DNA of 64,000 nucleotides from Tenrec ecaudatus (GCF_050624435.1 NC_134538.1:126028937-126092936), one strand, 5' to 3'; shown: positions 23,801-36,862, counted from the stretch's first letter. The notes: generated by a model from the sequence alone, not told the origin. Numbers and translations are program-made.

Positions 23801-24327
23801 TAAAATCTGGCTTTATCACACAAGCACAAAACCAAGTTCCTTTGGAAAAATAATGACTTCTTCGGAGGGCTTCCAGACCAGTGAGGTAGAGTCCGAAAGG
23901 GAGAGAACGGATCTGCCCCTATAGTCCTGGAGACGTCTCAGTCTGGGATTGGGAAGAAAGGGGACCCTCCTCCCGCAGCGGGTCCAGCGGTCTCCTCCCT
24001 CCGCAGACCCGGCGCCGGGACGCAGCCCAGGACACACCTGGCCCGGAGTGCGTCCGACGGTCCGACGGTGGCGCCGCATCCCGGGCAAGGAAACCCATCC
24101 GGTGACTTCTTCGCCCGTAAAGTGCACTAGGGGACAGGGTCCCCGCCGGATCTGTAAACACTCGACTGACACTTGTTCGTTCCTCCAGGCGGAAGCTCCA
24201 TCCCGGGTGGGCGGCCCCGGGGCCGTGCCGTCGGAGGGGGGCGGCGCCGGGCGGGAGGCGGTCCCTCGGCGGGGCGGTGGGGCGGGCGCGCGGCGAGCGG
24301 CCAGCAGGAGGCGCCCTCCGGGACGCC
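20852..24327 (-). other. CCDC71L: Probable CCDC71L 3' UTR, repeat-poor
   Basis: Almost 3.5 kb without any interspersed repeat that I can identify, in a window otherwise crowded with them. That is what purifying selection on a long untranslated region would produce. The gene is known in human as a short coding exon with a long 3' UTR (from memory). Base composition shifts from GC-rich near the stop to AT-rich distally. ORFs inside it are short and unlike known proteins. Alignment to the human mRNA would settle the end point. Confidence 0.55.
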
Positions 24328-25226
<899 letters not shown>

Positions 25227-25228
<2 letters not shown>

Positions 25229-25231
25229 TGG
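25227..25231 (-). promoter_or_regulatory. CCAAT box (proximal)
   Basis: CCAAT on the minus strand (attgg on plus) overlaps the start of the small upstream ORF. If the TATA-like element is used it would lie downstream of the start site, so it may belong to a dispersed initiation pattern. Confidence 0.45.
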
Positions 25232-25295
25232 ACGGCGCCTCGTCCCCTCTGGTTTCTCTTTCTTCTCTCTCGCCTTCTTTCGCCCTCTGCCTTTC

Positions 25296-25301
25296 TTTAA
25301 A
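25296..25301 (-). promoter_or_regulatory. TATA-like TTTAAA element
   Basis: 'atttaaag' on the minus strand is the only AT-rich hexamer in the GC-rich promoter. It is followed downstream by a purine-rich minus-strand tract (25245-25295). A start about 30 bases away would fall near 25265-25270. Not proven. Confidence 0.4.
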
Positions 25302-25345
25302 TGGGCCCGCCTCAGGCCCCGCCTCCCGCGGCCTCGACTCCACCC

Positions 25346-25373
25346 ATTGGGCGCTCTCAAGAGAGGGGCGGGG
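25346..25373 (-). promoter_or_regulatory. Distal CCAAT box and GC box
   Basis: CCAAT on the minus strand at 25346-25350 and an Sp1-type ggggcgggg at 25365-25373 lie 45-75 bases upstream of the TATA-like element, a conventional spacing. A further Sp1-type 'ccccgcctcc' is at 25317-25326. Confidence 0.6.
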
Positions 25374-25429
25374 ACAAGGGGGGCAGAGGACAGTTCCTGG
25401 AAGATGGTGCTGGATGGGTGATGGTGGTG

Positions 25430-27660
25430 GGTCTTGAACGCGTGTCCACAGTTGAGTGGGTGCTTGGGGAGTGGTGCCGTGGCTGGGGCGAGGAGGGGAC
25501 CTTGGAGAGAGGCATGGCCTCGCCCAGGGAGTGATGTGCCTGTGTGCGTGGCGCTGGGAGACCTATCGGAGTAACAAAGGCTTTGCTGCTGCCATCCTAG
25601 GGAGGGAATTGGGCTTCAGCCTACAGCCAATGGGACTCTCACCATTCGTTCTAAATCCCCAAAGGCCTCTTTGGGCATCTCCATTCAATTTTTCCCTCAA
25701 TCCAGCCCAAGAAATCACTAATAATCCAGCCTCATTAGGGGACTTAAGTGAAGTGGTCTCCTTCTGGACAATCATCTTTATATTGAAGAAACTGCCGCCT
25801 ATCAGGAAAGCAAAGACTTTCACGCTCTATAAAACCAAATAGTCTTATCATCCTTGTTCAAGGTGATCAAAGATCAATTATGATAAAGTAATTCTACCCC
25901 AATACAATATCCTTTTTTTTTCCTCTAAAGGCTGTTTCACTTTTCACTTGGTTTTTAAATGCCCCTTTGCAGCACCATTGCTATCCTTAAGAAAAGATGT
26001 GGCATCACAATGCATTCATTGAGGAGAACATATTGGGAAGAACATATTGTTAAGAACGCTTTATTGTTATGAACATGGGGGCGGGAGACCTGTAGAGTAC
26101 ATGCAATCGCCATCTTTTCTATCACCAATACCTACCTCAGTGCCTGCCACATAGTAAGCATTCAATATGTCGAGTCAATGATTCAATCACTGATTCAAAC
26201 ACTGGTTATTTGAAATGGGAAAAGAAGGGGGGGGATGCTGAAAATTTGAAAAAAATGCTGAAAATTGCTTGGAATAAGATAATTTTGTATTTTTTTCATT
26301 TATATTGCAATTTTCCTAGAACTTACTATATATTTAAAGTTAAAAAAATCCTTCCAATACTTAGGACTTTGAAGTAGCATGCAAACTTTATCCTTCCGTG
26401 AGTATCTTATTTGGGGAGTAGTTAAATTTCTATAGCTGAGAAATTTTATGATTTACATGTGGTTCCCTCAAATTTTGAGCTGAAAGAGACTTATTCAATC
26501 TAATTTCACAGATGTGAAAATGTGGACCCAGAGATTTTCAGGAATGGAGCTTACTAATAACAGGACTGAGGTTGCAGTTCAGGTCTTTGGCTTCCTAATC
26601 GAGTCATCTTTATCTCGCAGTGATAGCTTTTCAATTAGTGCTGCCCAGAATTTCAGGTGTTAAGTGGAAGATGCTTTATGCATGAGTGGAGTGACCATGC
26701 CTACATCCATGCCCTCTGCTAACCCACCCCACAGCCCACCCTGAATCAAGTAGCTTTTCTATTTATATATTACAGTATTGTTTCAGGCAGGGTTTCAATA
26801 AAATCTAAAACAAAATACTTTGAAAGTTGCTACTCTCCACTCACCAGAGCATCCTGTCCACACAATAGGTTAAGACAAAAAACAAAATTTACCAGGAGAC
26901 TGTATCAAAATCAAAGTGACATTCTGCAGAGAACAGTAAAAAAAAAAAAAAAAGACTATCTGATCGTAAAATAAGATTAAAGAACCAATTGCCAGCTTCC
27001 AAAAGACTTATAAAGAAATGATAATACAATAACTATTGACAGCACAAGTATTTCTCGTTAAGTTTTGGAATACACAGTTACGTGAAATTTTAATAACTTC
27101 CATTGGAATGCCCCTCTAGACAGACTGACATAGAAAACTCACAGAGTAAACCAAGTGGAAAGTTAGGGAGATTTCATAAAAGAAGAAGGGGTAAAATTAG
27201 GACTCCGATTGTTTTTCATATTGCTAGCCTCCACTTCATGCCATGTTCCTCAGTACAAGTACTTCAGAGGTTTTGACATATAAATAGATACCAGTTACCA
27301 AGAGGATAAATATTTTGTCAGCACAATTATGAATCTCAAAAAGTTGTTTTCAATAATTCATCTTATAGTTCATGCTCATTTAATAAAATGTTAGCTGATA
27401 TGTTAAAGGGCTGAAATTTGGCATACTTTTAACAATGGCATTGTTTTTTACTATTCCATTTTTTTGCTAGCCTATTTTTCTCCATTTATTCTTGACCACC
27501 TTTTGTTTAATCTCAGTTTTACAACTGGTTTCTTAAGGGTTCTCTTTAAGTGAGTAAAAGTTACACTTAAAGTTAGTATTTTTTTCCATTTCCTAGAACA
27601 TCAGAAATACAAACTTTATGGAAGGTTATTAAATTTTTGTGTTTAAAGAATTATTACTTA
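25430..27660. other. Unassigned sequence upstream of CCDC71L with MIR-like traces
   Basis: No further gene is seen. 26485-26610 has the order of an antisense MIR ('cacagatgtgaaaatgtggacccagagatt' ... 'ttgcagttcaggtct'). 26130-26165 ('cagtgcctgccacatagtaagcattcaa') resembles a sense MIR tail. The rest is AT-rich without recognisable features. Confidence 0.5.
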
Positions 27661-27663
27661 AAA

Positions 27664-28250
27664 TCCCATATCATGGATTGAATTGTGTCTCATAAACTTG
27701 TCATCTTGACTAGTCATGAGCCCCAGTATTGTGTGGCTGTCTTCCATTTTGTGATGATTATTTATCCTTAATTTTTTGTTTGGGTTGCAACTCTAAATCT
27801 CTATATTTGAATGATATATTTGAATGAAACAAGGCCAGGGTGAGGTGCACCTTGAGTCACAAACTTACTGAAGTCACACCCTTGCTTGAACTATACTTTA
27901 TATTACGAAAGAAAAGGAGAAAAGGGAGGGAGCTCACACTGCCGTCAAAAATGAAGAATCAAGACTGGAGTGCATCCTTTGGACTCAAAGTCTTTGTGCT
28001 GAGAACCTCCTAGACTCAGAGGAAGATAACTGCCAAGACACATGGAGAGCTACATGGGATGCTAAGTCTACAGATGCTGAAGAGGACCTTTCCTCGGAGC
28101 TGATGGAGAAAGAAAGTCTTCTCTTAGCACTAGCACTCTGAATTTGGATGTTTAGTCCCCCCTATTTTATTTTAACACCTGTATTTTTAACACCATCCTC
28201 TTGTATTTCTGTTAGAGCAGCAGTAGACACTGTTTATTTCTTTACCTTTC
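27664..28250 (+). mobile_element. LTR-like repeat (ERVL-MaLR resemblance)
   Basis: It opens with 'atggattgaattgtgtctcataaac' and has the middle and end order typical of MaLR/MLT-type LTRs ('ccccagtattgtgtgg', 'gagcatcctttggac' equivalent at 27970, 'gcactctgaatttgga', 'ttgtatttctgttagagcagcagtag'). No internal retroviral genes are present. It is a solo relic. Confidence 0.5.
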
Positions 28251-29816
28251 AAGAGTAGTGATTGAGTTATAGCCCATTGATATGGACCTTGAAACCATAA
28301 TTCCTATGTAAAATGTTATAATTCTGGACTCTATACTCCTATGGCTGTAGTCCCATTTTGGAGGGCATTCTCTATAATATTAATGGACAGGATCAGGGTG
28401 GGATTAAGACCTGACATCAGTAGAGGGGGTGAACCAAGCCACATCCTTTGCTTCCTTGGGGACATTGTTAAGACCCTACTAGAGTAAAGGATATGGACCC
28501 AGTCACACCATTTCTTTCATTTGGGGCATCTTTGACTCTACCTGAGTGGAGGGTGTGCCTTAAGGTAAAATCCTTTATTTTCCTTGGATGAGTAGGGCAC
28601 CACTGTATAGTTCTAACACATATCACCTTACCCAGAAGCCATACTTCTGTGTCCCAACTAAGCTTTGATGGAAACAAAAAGACCTGCTGTGACTTTGGGA
28701 CATTTTTTGACTTCTGGCTCTGGATCCTGCATTAGGCCCAACCTTTGGATTTGGGACTAAACTGCGCCCACCACAACATGAGACAGTCCTCAAAGTTTCA
28801 TGAGTTTCTTTGGGGTGCTGCCGTGCATTGCACAACCCAGGATGAGAGGGAATCTACTCAAGGGAGGACCAGGTGGGTGGGTGGGGGGAAATGGAGGAAG
28901 ACTTGGACATTTGGGACAGCTTTCATTTCCAACTCCTTGGGACTAGTCTGGTGTTAATTCTTCTACACGAAATTATTGCCACAATGATGTTTCCTATATC
29001 TATTAAATAGATGTAACAGAGAAATGGGGTGGGGAGGGGGAACTCGCTAATGAGAGGAAATAAAGTCTTGATTCTAGGGTTCCTAGTTCATGTATGCACA
29101 AGTTTATTCCAAACAAAGCACGTTTAAACATGTCGCTGATCAGTGGGTAACTGCCGAGAAGATCCAACAAGCCCTCTCAATAATATACTTGTTAGGATGC
29201 CTTTTGAAAAATCTGATTAAAACAGTGGCTTCTGAGGTTCTCTGTTGGGCCAATTACATTCAAGACAGAGACGTCAGCTCAGAAGGGTATGGCAGCTGGC
29301 GTTGCAGATTTCAAAGGGACAGTCTCAATGGATTTTCTCAAAGCATACAGGATGATCATGGGACTTATTCAGTAGTTTATTTTTTTTAATTGAAAATGGC
29401 AATGGTTAGAAAAATGACAGGAAAATTGCACTGATGATTTCTCCCCCCACCCCTTGCCCCATCACCTCAGTGGACCTGCTCCCTCTTAAAGGGCAGGAAG
29501 GGCTGTCCTACAAGAATGTTGTGGGTAAACCTTTCTTCATTCACTCTCTAGTCATGGTCTTGCCCCCTTCCGCCTTTTTGTTTTCTTTCTTGTTGTTCCC
29601 AAACTCAAAGAGTACTGAAAAGGAGCACCAATTGAGTCCCTCAAGGTTGCCAAAATCGACATGGTGTCAAGTGAAGAACCCAGAATTCTTGGTGAAGGTT
29701 AGAGAAATGGAAACATTGCCCTCAGAATTGTATAGATCTAGATGGAAGCTGTTGAGAAACAATAGGTTCACATTTTGAATTTTTGCGTAATAAAGAGTTT
29801 TTGTTGTTGCTGTTTT
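28251..29816. other. Unassigned sequence
   Basis: No gene is seen. 28385-28980 has a repeat-like composition but I cannot name a family. ORFs up to 114 codons (29434-29778) lack any recognisable domain. Confidence 0.45.
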
Positions 29817-30825
29817 AAATCATTTTGTTGGTGGCTCATACAACTCACCACAATCCATAAATACATCAGTTGTGTCAAGCACATTTGTACATTTGTTGCC
29901 CTCAACATTCTCAAAATATTTGCTTTCCACTTAGCCCTTGGTATTAGCTCCTCAATTCCCCACTCCCTCATGAACCTTTGATAATTTATAAATTATCATT
30001 ATTTTGTCATATCTTACACTGTCCAATGTCTCCCTTCACCCACTTTCTGTTGTCCGTGCCCCAGGGAGGGGGTTATATGTAGATCCTTGTAATCAGTTCC
30101 CCCTTTCTACCCGACCTTCCCTCCGCCCTCCAGTATCGCCATTCTCACCCCTGATCCTGAAGGGATCATCCACCCTTGATTTCCTGTGTTTCTGGTCCCT
30201 ATCTGTGCCAGTGTACATCCTCTCATCTAGCTGGATGTGTAAGGTAGAATTGGGATCATGATAGTGGGGGGGAGGGAGAGGTGGAGCATTTAAGAACTAG
30301 AGGAAAGTTGTATGTTTCATCGTTGCTACACGCACACAGACTGGCTCATCTCCTCCCTGTGACCATTCTGTAAGGGGGTGTCCTGTTACCTACAGATGGG
30401 CTTTGGGTCTCCACTCTGCACTCCCCCTCATTTACAATGCTATGATTTTTTTGTTCTTTGATGCCAGATACCTGATCCCTTTGATACCTGTAGTCACACA
30501 GGCTGGTATGCTTCTTCCATGTGGGCTTTGTTGCTTCTGAGCTAGATGGCCACTTGTTTACCTTCACACCTTTAAGACCTCAGACACTATATCTTTTGAT
30601 AGCCGGGTACTATCAGCTTTCTTCACCACATTTGCTTATGCACACAACTGTCTTCAGCAATCATGTTGGGAAGGTGTGCATCATGGAATATCAATTCACT
30701 AGACCAAAGTGTTTTTGCATTGAGGGAGTACTTTAGTGGAGGTCCAATGTCCATCTGCTGCCTTAATACTAAATCTATAAATATATGTACATAGATCTAT
30801 TTCCCCCATCATCCTATATAAATGG
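29817..30825 (-). mobile_element. LINE-1 3' UTR, about 1 kb, antisense
   Basis: Starts with 'cattttgttggtggctcatacaactc', then 'gtgtcaagcacatttgtac', 'gaattgggatcatgatagt', 'gctagatggccacttgtttacc', 'gatagccgggtactatc' and 'gagggagtactttagtgg'. It ends near 30825 within the 3' UTR. It carries one copy of the segment duplicated in the two young L1s. Confidence 0.8.
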
Positions 30826-31754
30826 AGTCTAGCAATACTTTCTGACTTATTTTCATATATGTATGCTTTCTGTACTAGTTAAAAGTTAATCTGAGCTGAA
30901 AAAATTTATTGTGGAAACTAAAAATACAATATATCTCTTAAGTACCTAGAACTTTGCTACAAGATTTAATTTCTATCAGTCATTGGCTTCGTGAAAATAT
31001 GCCTCCCTCCCCACAAAATGAAAGAAAAAGCATCCCTCTTCAGTCACACACAAAAAAGTGTTTCTTCGCCTTTCTGATACTCAGTTTTCTCATAAAATTA
31101 GCATCACCTCTCCGTCAGTTGGATGAGAGACTATTGGTAAAATGTTCACTATAGTATCTGGGACAGTGAACACAATAACTGGAAACTGTATTTATTTGAT
31201 TTATCTAATTATGAGTATTTTGCTGGGCTTAACCAACATATTTTAAGTCATGTATTTTGGTGGCAATCTAGGTGTACTAAACAGCAATTGAGCTCATGAG
31301 AAGAAGATAAAGTTGGCACTAGAAGACAAGTTCACAGTCATCTAGGAAGTCCAAGGCGCAATGTCTGTGAGAACACTGAAATGGCAAGGTAGCTGCCCGT
31401 GTTCACACAGTTGGGTAGAGCAAGTCACTGAACTAGCACCAAGTTCCTAGCATCAGAGGCCCTGGATTAGAAGTTAGATCAGCGTTATTTCTACCATTCT
31501 AAATTTTGCATTTAACCCAAGGAGCTAATGCAAATCTTAAGTTCAAATGCATGATTCATCCAGGAAAAAGATTTTTCTTTAAAACCAGTCTAAAGTAAAA
31601 CAGAATTTTCTAGAAAAGTTATCCCAAAGCTCTGATATGCTCTAAAACGGCTTAATGTGAAGTACCTAAAGGTCACATAAACAGAGAAGGTAAGACTTCT
31701 GTAAAATAGAATCAGTTACCATGTTCCTTTAATCACCATGGAACACACAAGGAG
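30826..31754. other. Unassigned sequence
   Basis: No gene or named repeat was recognised. AT-rich. Confidence 0.45.
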
Positions 31755-31762
31755 CTGTTATA

Positions 31763-32232
31763 AAGTTCAAGGAAATACAAATCCGCCTATACCAGAGACT
31801 GTACACTGTTACAGATAAGAACTGGAAACACAGGGAATCCAGGACTGATAAACCCCTCAGGACCAACAATGAGGGTAGCAATACCATGAGGGGAAGGGGA
31901 AGGTGCGGTAGAAAGGGGGAACTGATCACAAGGATCTACATATAACCCCCTCCCTGGAGGATGGACAACAGAAGAGTGGGTGAAGGGAGACGTCGGACAG
32001 TGTAAGACATGACAAAATAATATTAATTTATAAATTATCAAGGGTTTGTGAGGGAGGAGGGGTGGGGAGGGCTTGTGAAAAAAATGAGCCGATCCTTAGG
32101 GCTCAAGTAGAAGGAAAGTGTTTTGAGAATGATGATGGCAGCAAATGTACAAATGTGTTCGACACAATGGATGTATGTATGGATTATGATAGGAGTTGTA
32201 CGAGACTCCAATAAAATTATTTTTTAAAAAGA
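31763..32232 (+). mobile_element. LINE-1 3' end, 5'-truncated
   Basis: Sense L1 3' UTR with 'ccagagactgtacactgttacag', 'gatctacatataacccc', 'gacagtgtaagacatgacaaaataa', 'gggctcaagtagaa' and terminal 'gactccaataaaatta'. Similar sequences aagttcaaggaaa (31763-31775) and tagttcatggaaa (32233-32245) flank it, as if it was inserted into the small palindromic MITE that follows. Confidence 0.8.
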
Positions 32233-32285
32233 TAGTTCATGGAAAAATGAAACTAAAAAGTAATAGAATTTTCCATGAACCTCAT
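32233..32285 (+). mobile_element. Palindromic MITE fragment, copy 2
   Basis: 'gttcatggaaaaatg' and 'attttccatgaac' form inverted repeats around a short centre. The arrangement matches the interior of the elements at 11098-11175 and 37902-37978. Confidence 0.5.
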
Positions 32286-32319
32286 GTATAAAGGTATGTG
32301 TGTGTATAAGACTCTAACT

Positions 32320-32392
32320 CTTTATGAAAGTAGAAAGCTTCATCTTTCTCCCATAAAGTGGTTGGTGGTTTAGAACTGCTGACCTTACCAGA
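32320..32392 (-). mobile_element. tRNA-derived SINE fragment
   Basis: 'agtagaaagcttcatctttctccca' and 'ggtggtttagaactgctgacc' are the middle and B-box part of an antisense AfroSINE. Confidence 0.6.
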
Positions 32393-32565
32393 ATCTGGGC
32401 AACAGGAAAGGATCTTCCTTCAGAGCCTTTGGAGAGAAGACGGTCTTGCCAACATTTTGAAGTTGAACTACTAGCCTCTAGAACTATGAGACAGTATTCA
32501 TTTCTGTGTTTTAATTCCACATCAACCTTGTCATATGGCAGCCCTAGGAAAAGTATACAATACTT
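32393..32565 (+). mobile_element. LTR 3' end of MLT/MaLR type
   Basis: 'gaactactagcctctagaactatgagac', 'tttctgtgttttaattccac' and 'atggcagccctaggaaa' follow the order of the 3' end of MLT1-type LTRs. It is a truncated relic. Confidence 0.6.
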
Positions 32566-33224
32566 TACCTATAAAGGAAAACCAAATTGAGTGACAGCTG
32601 ATTTTCCATCAGAAACCATGGAGGACAGTGACTCCACATTTCTACACGTGGAAGGAAAAAGCCCGTCAACCCCAAATCCTGCGCCAGTAAAAGTAGCCTT
32701 CAGTAATCCAGAGAAAATCAAGACATTCTCAGATGAAAGAAAAGTAAGTCATGTGTTGCCAGCTGACCCATTCTAAAAGGAAGTGCTAACAAAGGAAGTT
32801 CTCTAGACACAAAGAAAGCACGAACAAACTTATCTTGGAACACCAGGAAGGTGTGATGCTTTCTGATTGTGATGAATCCCTCCAGCACATTCAACAGGCA
32901 TCCGTGGACTTCAGGCCAAGTTAGCACTGGCACTACCCACTGGCATGGACTCAAAGAGCAGAGGTCCATGGTCCTCCACTGGACACTTGCTCCTTGCTCA
33001 TCCACGTAAGTAGGGAAGGACTTTTTAAGTCTGGCTGGTTCATTCATCTCCAGGCTGTCGTATTTATAATCCCCCAGTTCATACTCTATTGTCCAAGAAG
33101 ATATTAAAAATGAATCTCCTAAAACACAGCTTCAATCTGACTATTACTCGGAAACCTTAAGTGGATTTACATAGCCTGCATGCTTGGTGCAGTACGGGCA
33201 GCAAAAAGGAGAAAGGCCCTGATG

Positions 33225-33382
33225 AGACAGCCTGGCTGGCGCAATGGCTGCAAGCCTAAAGGCATCTGTGAGGACGGCGCAGGCGCAGGCGCAGGCGCAG
33301 ACGTGGCTGCACTCGGTTCTGCTGAGGGCGGCAGGGAGTCGCAAGTGACTGGACAGCATTTAACAGCAGCAACAACTAAATG
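33225..33382 (+). mobile_element. SINE-like element with internal GCAGGC hexamer repeat
   Basis: The head 'agcctggctggcgcaatggctg' and tail 'gtgactggacagcatttaacagcagcaacaac' fit an AfroSINE-type element. Between them is a four-unit GCAGGC repeat (about 33277-33300). Confidence 0.5.
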
Positions 33383-33479
33383 AGCAGGACACTCATCACG
33401 CCGCACGCCTTCTTTAGGCCGAGAACACAACTGAAATCCCTGCTGAACGCCACCACACTGCATGCTTGGAATTTTTCAT

Positions 33480-33592
33480 TCAATCATTTGAAGACTTCAC
33501 TGAGGGTTGCTATCTACCAAGCTAGGTGCCGGGAATGAACAATGAACAAAAAATGTGTTAGAAATCGGTGCCCTGATGTCGGTAGAGAATAA
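33480..33592 (+). mobile_element. Ancient interspersed repeat
   Basis: 'ctaccaagctaggtgccgggaatgaacaatgaacaaaa' ... 'tgccctgatgtcggtagagaataaacaacc' matches a very common old mammalian repeat tail pattern ('ctaggtgctggggatacaacagtgaacaaaa'). The family is uncertain. Confidence 0.45.
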
Positions 33593-33594
33593 AC

Positions 33595-33802
33595 AACCAA
33601 ACCAATCAACCAAAAACCCCACCTCACTGCCCTCGAGTCAATACTGACTCATAGTGACCCACCGTGGGTTTCCAAGACTGTAACTGTTTACTGGAGTAGA
33701 AAGCCCAGTTTTCCTCCCTCAGAGCTGCTAGTGGTTTTGAACTGCTGACCATGCAGATGCAGCCCGATGTGTAACCACTACACCACCAGGGACCAGTGCA
33801 CC
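33595..33802 (-). mobile_element. tRNA-derived SINE, full length, antisense
   Basis: Tail 'cactgccctcgagtcaatactgactcatagtgaccc', 'ggagtagaaagcccagttttcctcc', B box 'ggttttgaactgctgacc', and end 'aaccactacaccaccaggga'. A well-ordered AfroSINE. Confidence 0.8.
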
Positions 33803-34134
33803 AGTCATCTATAGCTGCTATAACAAATTACCACAAACACAGTAGCTTAAAATAACAACACATTACCTAACTGTTCTGTAAATAAGGTATCCAGTATATG
33901 GGTCTCACTGGCCTAAAAGCCAAGACATCAGCAAGGCTGGGATCCTTTCTTGAGGATCTAAGGGGTGAATCCATTTCCTTGCCTTTGCCGGATTCTAGAG
34001 GTCACCCACATCCCTTGGCTCGTGGCATGTTTTCTCCATATTTAAAGGCAGAAATTCTGCATTTCTTTGATCATCGCTCCTCTCCTTCTTCCCTCCTCCG
34101 CTTGTAAGGACCCTGTGATCGCACTGGGGCCACC

Positions 34135-34280
34135 TAGATGCTGTCGCCAGGTTCCGTTGAATCAGTTCTGACTCACAGAGAGCACAGGTACAGAAGCTTT
34201 GCCTGCTCCTGCACCAGTCTCACAATTGGTCCTGTGCTTGAGCCCATTGAAGCCACTGTGTCTCTTCATCTCACCTGGAT
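34135..34280 (-). mobile_element. RTE LINE 3' end, antisense
   Basis: 'cagttctgactcacagagagc', 'cctgctcctgcaccagtctcacaattg' and 'agcccattgaagccactgtgtct' match the reverse complement of the RTE terminus seen in sense at 49040-49150. Confidence 0.65.
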
Positions 34281-34884
34281 AATCCAGGATAATGTCCTGA
34301 TTCAACCTCAGTTCATTAGCAACCAGAATTCCATCTGCAACCTGAATGTCCCTTTTCCGCGTTCACTTAATCTTCACATCCCATGGAATAGTGACTATTC
34401 TGCATGCCCCATTGTACAGATGTGTAGACTAGGTCTGTTCTTTCCTATCTGTGTGTCTTCCCTTTTCAGTTTTTTCCATCAACTAAGGCTCATGACCAAA
34501 GCCACTTGACCAACCATACGCTCTTTTCCTTCTAGGAAAGCTGTAGCATGTTTACCATATCTTCCTTATTACACATTTCCTCCGGGCAGCCCCACCCCAA
34601 TGTTGCCATCACCCCTGGGGAGCCACTGCTACTAAGGAAGTGTGTCATAGCTCTCAGTTGTGCTAGGACAGGCAGAAGGTGGGAAATCACCTGGATTATA
34701 AACTCCTTCATAGCAGTGCTGTGTCTTACTCATCTTTTGATTTGTCATTGTATGTAGCAATAATGTCTTACTCTTTCTTACACACAGTGCCTTAGAGGTC
34801 ACAAAATACTTAATTGATTTGATTCTCTGATAGGCAGATAAGAGGAAGGGGAAATTGTTACTATTCTCATATGATGGTTGGGAA

Positions 34885-35065
34885 AACTGTAGTCCAGTAA
34901 GGTTGACTGGGCTGTGATGGCGGGGTCAACAGTTTGAAACCACCAGCAGCTCCCCAGGAGAAAGACTGGGCTTTCCACCCCCATCAACAGTTACAGTCTC
35001 AGAAACCCACAGGGGGTCGCAATGAGTCAGCGATGAGTTTGGTTGTTTGCTTGGTCTTCAGTAGC
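34885..35065 (+). mobile_element. tRNA-derived SINE, sense
   Basis: 'caacagtttgaaaccaccagcagctcc' (B-box region), 'ggagaaagactgggctttcca', 'gttacagtctcagaaacccacagg' and 'gggtcgcaatgagtcagcgatgagttt'. The head is diverged. Confidence 0.75.
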
Positions 35066-35779
35066 TCAGCCACTGGAAACCAAGGCTCTGAGTGGGGATT
35101 CCTCACAATCGTGTCCAGTGTGAAAGGTTACCTAAGCTGAACACAGAATGTCTTTCCGTTGAAGCCCGAGCTTCACAGTGATGGCTTCCTCAGTCAGCGG
35201 AAACTACAATCTGATATGAGCATACAATTGGTGGAGAGTTGTCAGGAAATAAAATTTAGAATGATTAGGGAAAAAGAGAACAGGGAAAGTTAGCTCAGAC
35301 CCTATTGCGTGGAGGTGTGACAGAGCTATCAGTCCCTGTTGACTCAGGTGCCTCTGCTTATTAGTCAAATACGGGCTCCTCCAACCCCAAGAGGTAGTCA
35401 CTTCCCTTCAAACCCTCCCCCCCAGAAGCACTTGTTCCTGCTAAGTCAAGCTCATCCTGTCCTGTTTACCTGCCAGACACTCAGAAAGGGGCCGTGATAG
35501 ATTTTTTTTCTGGGTCTCCCTTCATGATTTCTTTGGATTCTCTGACTGCCAGTGTAATGCCACCCACGATAACACCCATTGAGGACTCTGTCAAAATAAA
35601 ATGCAAATAAGACCCACTTTGAGAGTATTTGGTGTGGGAAACATCAAACTTTGAAAAAAAAACTTGAAATTTGGGAGATACTGCATTATAAAAATATTGT
35701 TTGATGAAATAATTCAGCACAATGTCATATTATCCTACAGAATGTACAATACGATTCCATCATCATTTGGAGGGATATA

Positions 35780-36600
35780 TGAGGGGGTACCCCTCCAAAA
35801 CCAGAATTGCGCTGGGTGGAGTAGAGCTCTCCTAGTACGCATCCACGTCCCCAGCCCCTCACCCTCCTAGGCAAGCATAGAGCAACTCGATATGAGTTAG
35901 TGCACCCAGAGGCATCACCTGGGAAGGTTCTCTGGTCACAGTGAATTTTTTCATAAAAGCAGTTTCACTTGAACTTCATCTTTTGTGATGGCTGATTTAA
36001 TAGCACATCATGAGGCTGTGAAATTTTGTTCCCTAACAGTGAAAACTGCTGCAGAGATTTTTGGTGCTGAACACAGCTTACGGGGACAGTGCTAAACCTG
36101 AGTGGTTCTCTTGTTTCAAAAGAGCGGAAATGTTAATGTCAACTTATAGTGCATTTGGAGTTCATTCTACCAGGTCAGACTGTTAATCAAGTTTTCTATT
36201 TAGAGGTTCTGAAAAGATTGCATAACAATGTGTGGCAAAAAAAAAAGGCCTGATTTTTGGCAGATGGGGGCTGGTTTGCCACCACTGCAATGCCTTTACC
36301 AAAACGCAACTGCTCACACTGTCATCTCAGTGCACCAGTTTCTGGGGAAAAAAGCCTCTCTTGCCCCACACACCTTACTCACCTGACCTTGCTCTATCTA
36401 ACTTCTTTCTGTTTCCAAGAATAAAGAGGGACATGAAAGGACAGCATTTTGATGACTTAGAAGAGGTGAAGAAAAAAACAAGGGAGGTGCCATCCAAACA
36501 GATAAGTTTGAAAAATGTTTCCAAGAATGGGATGGCAGATTTGATGAATGTATTAAGTGAAAATGAGCGTACTTTGAAGATGATGAGTTTGTATATATAG
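35780..36600 (+). mobile_element. mariner transposon with internal deletion, copy 1
   Basis: Begins 'tgagggggtacccctcc' after a TA at 35778-35779. The decayed transposase retains N-terminal traces ('HEAVKFCF'-like near 36010-36030). After a jump near 36155-36175 it has the C-terminal part, with 'PYSPDLALSNFFLFPRIKRD' around 36377-36436 and 'FDDLEEVK'. The middle of the gene, including the first catalytic residues, is missing. The 3' end is decayed into a TA-rich tract (36590-36655). Confidence 0.8.
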
Positions 36601-36649
36601 ATAGACATATATACACATATATGTATATATAAAACATTTACATATATAT

Positions 36650-36862
36650 AAAACAAAATCACTGCCATCAAATTAATATTGACTCATAGCGACTTTATAG
36701 GACTGGATAGAACTGCCTTGTGAGTTTCTGAGATGGTAAATGTTCACTAGAGTGAAACCCGGACCTTCTCCATGGGGCTGCTTGGGTTTCCAAATGGCCA
36801 GCCTTGGAATTGCAGCCTAACTCATAACCACTATGCCGCCAAAGCTGCCTTTCAGGGACCTG
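36650..36862 (-). mobile_element. tRNA-derived SINE, antisense
   Basis: 'cactgccatcaaattaatattgactcatagcgac' tail, 'ggactggatagaactgcc', 'ctccatggggctgctt' and 'aaccactatgccgccaaagc' head. Confidence 0.75.

Noticed and set aside
27664-28250. Intact endogenous retrovirus next to the LTR-like repeat
   Set aside because: No gag, pol or env resemblance is found on either side. At most a solo LTR relic is present.
35780-36600. 122-codon ORF as a domesticated mariner-derived gene
   Set aside because: It covers only the C-terminal third of transposase, lacks the catalytic middle, and shows divergence typical of a dead copy.
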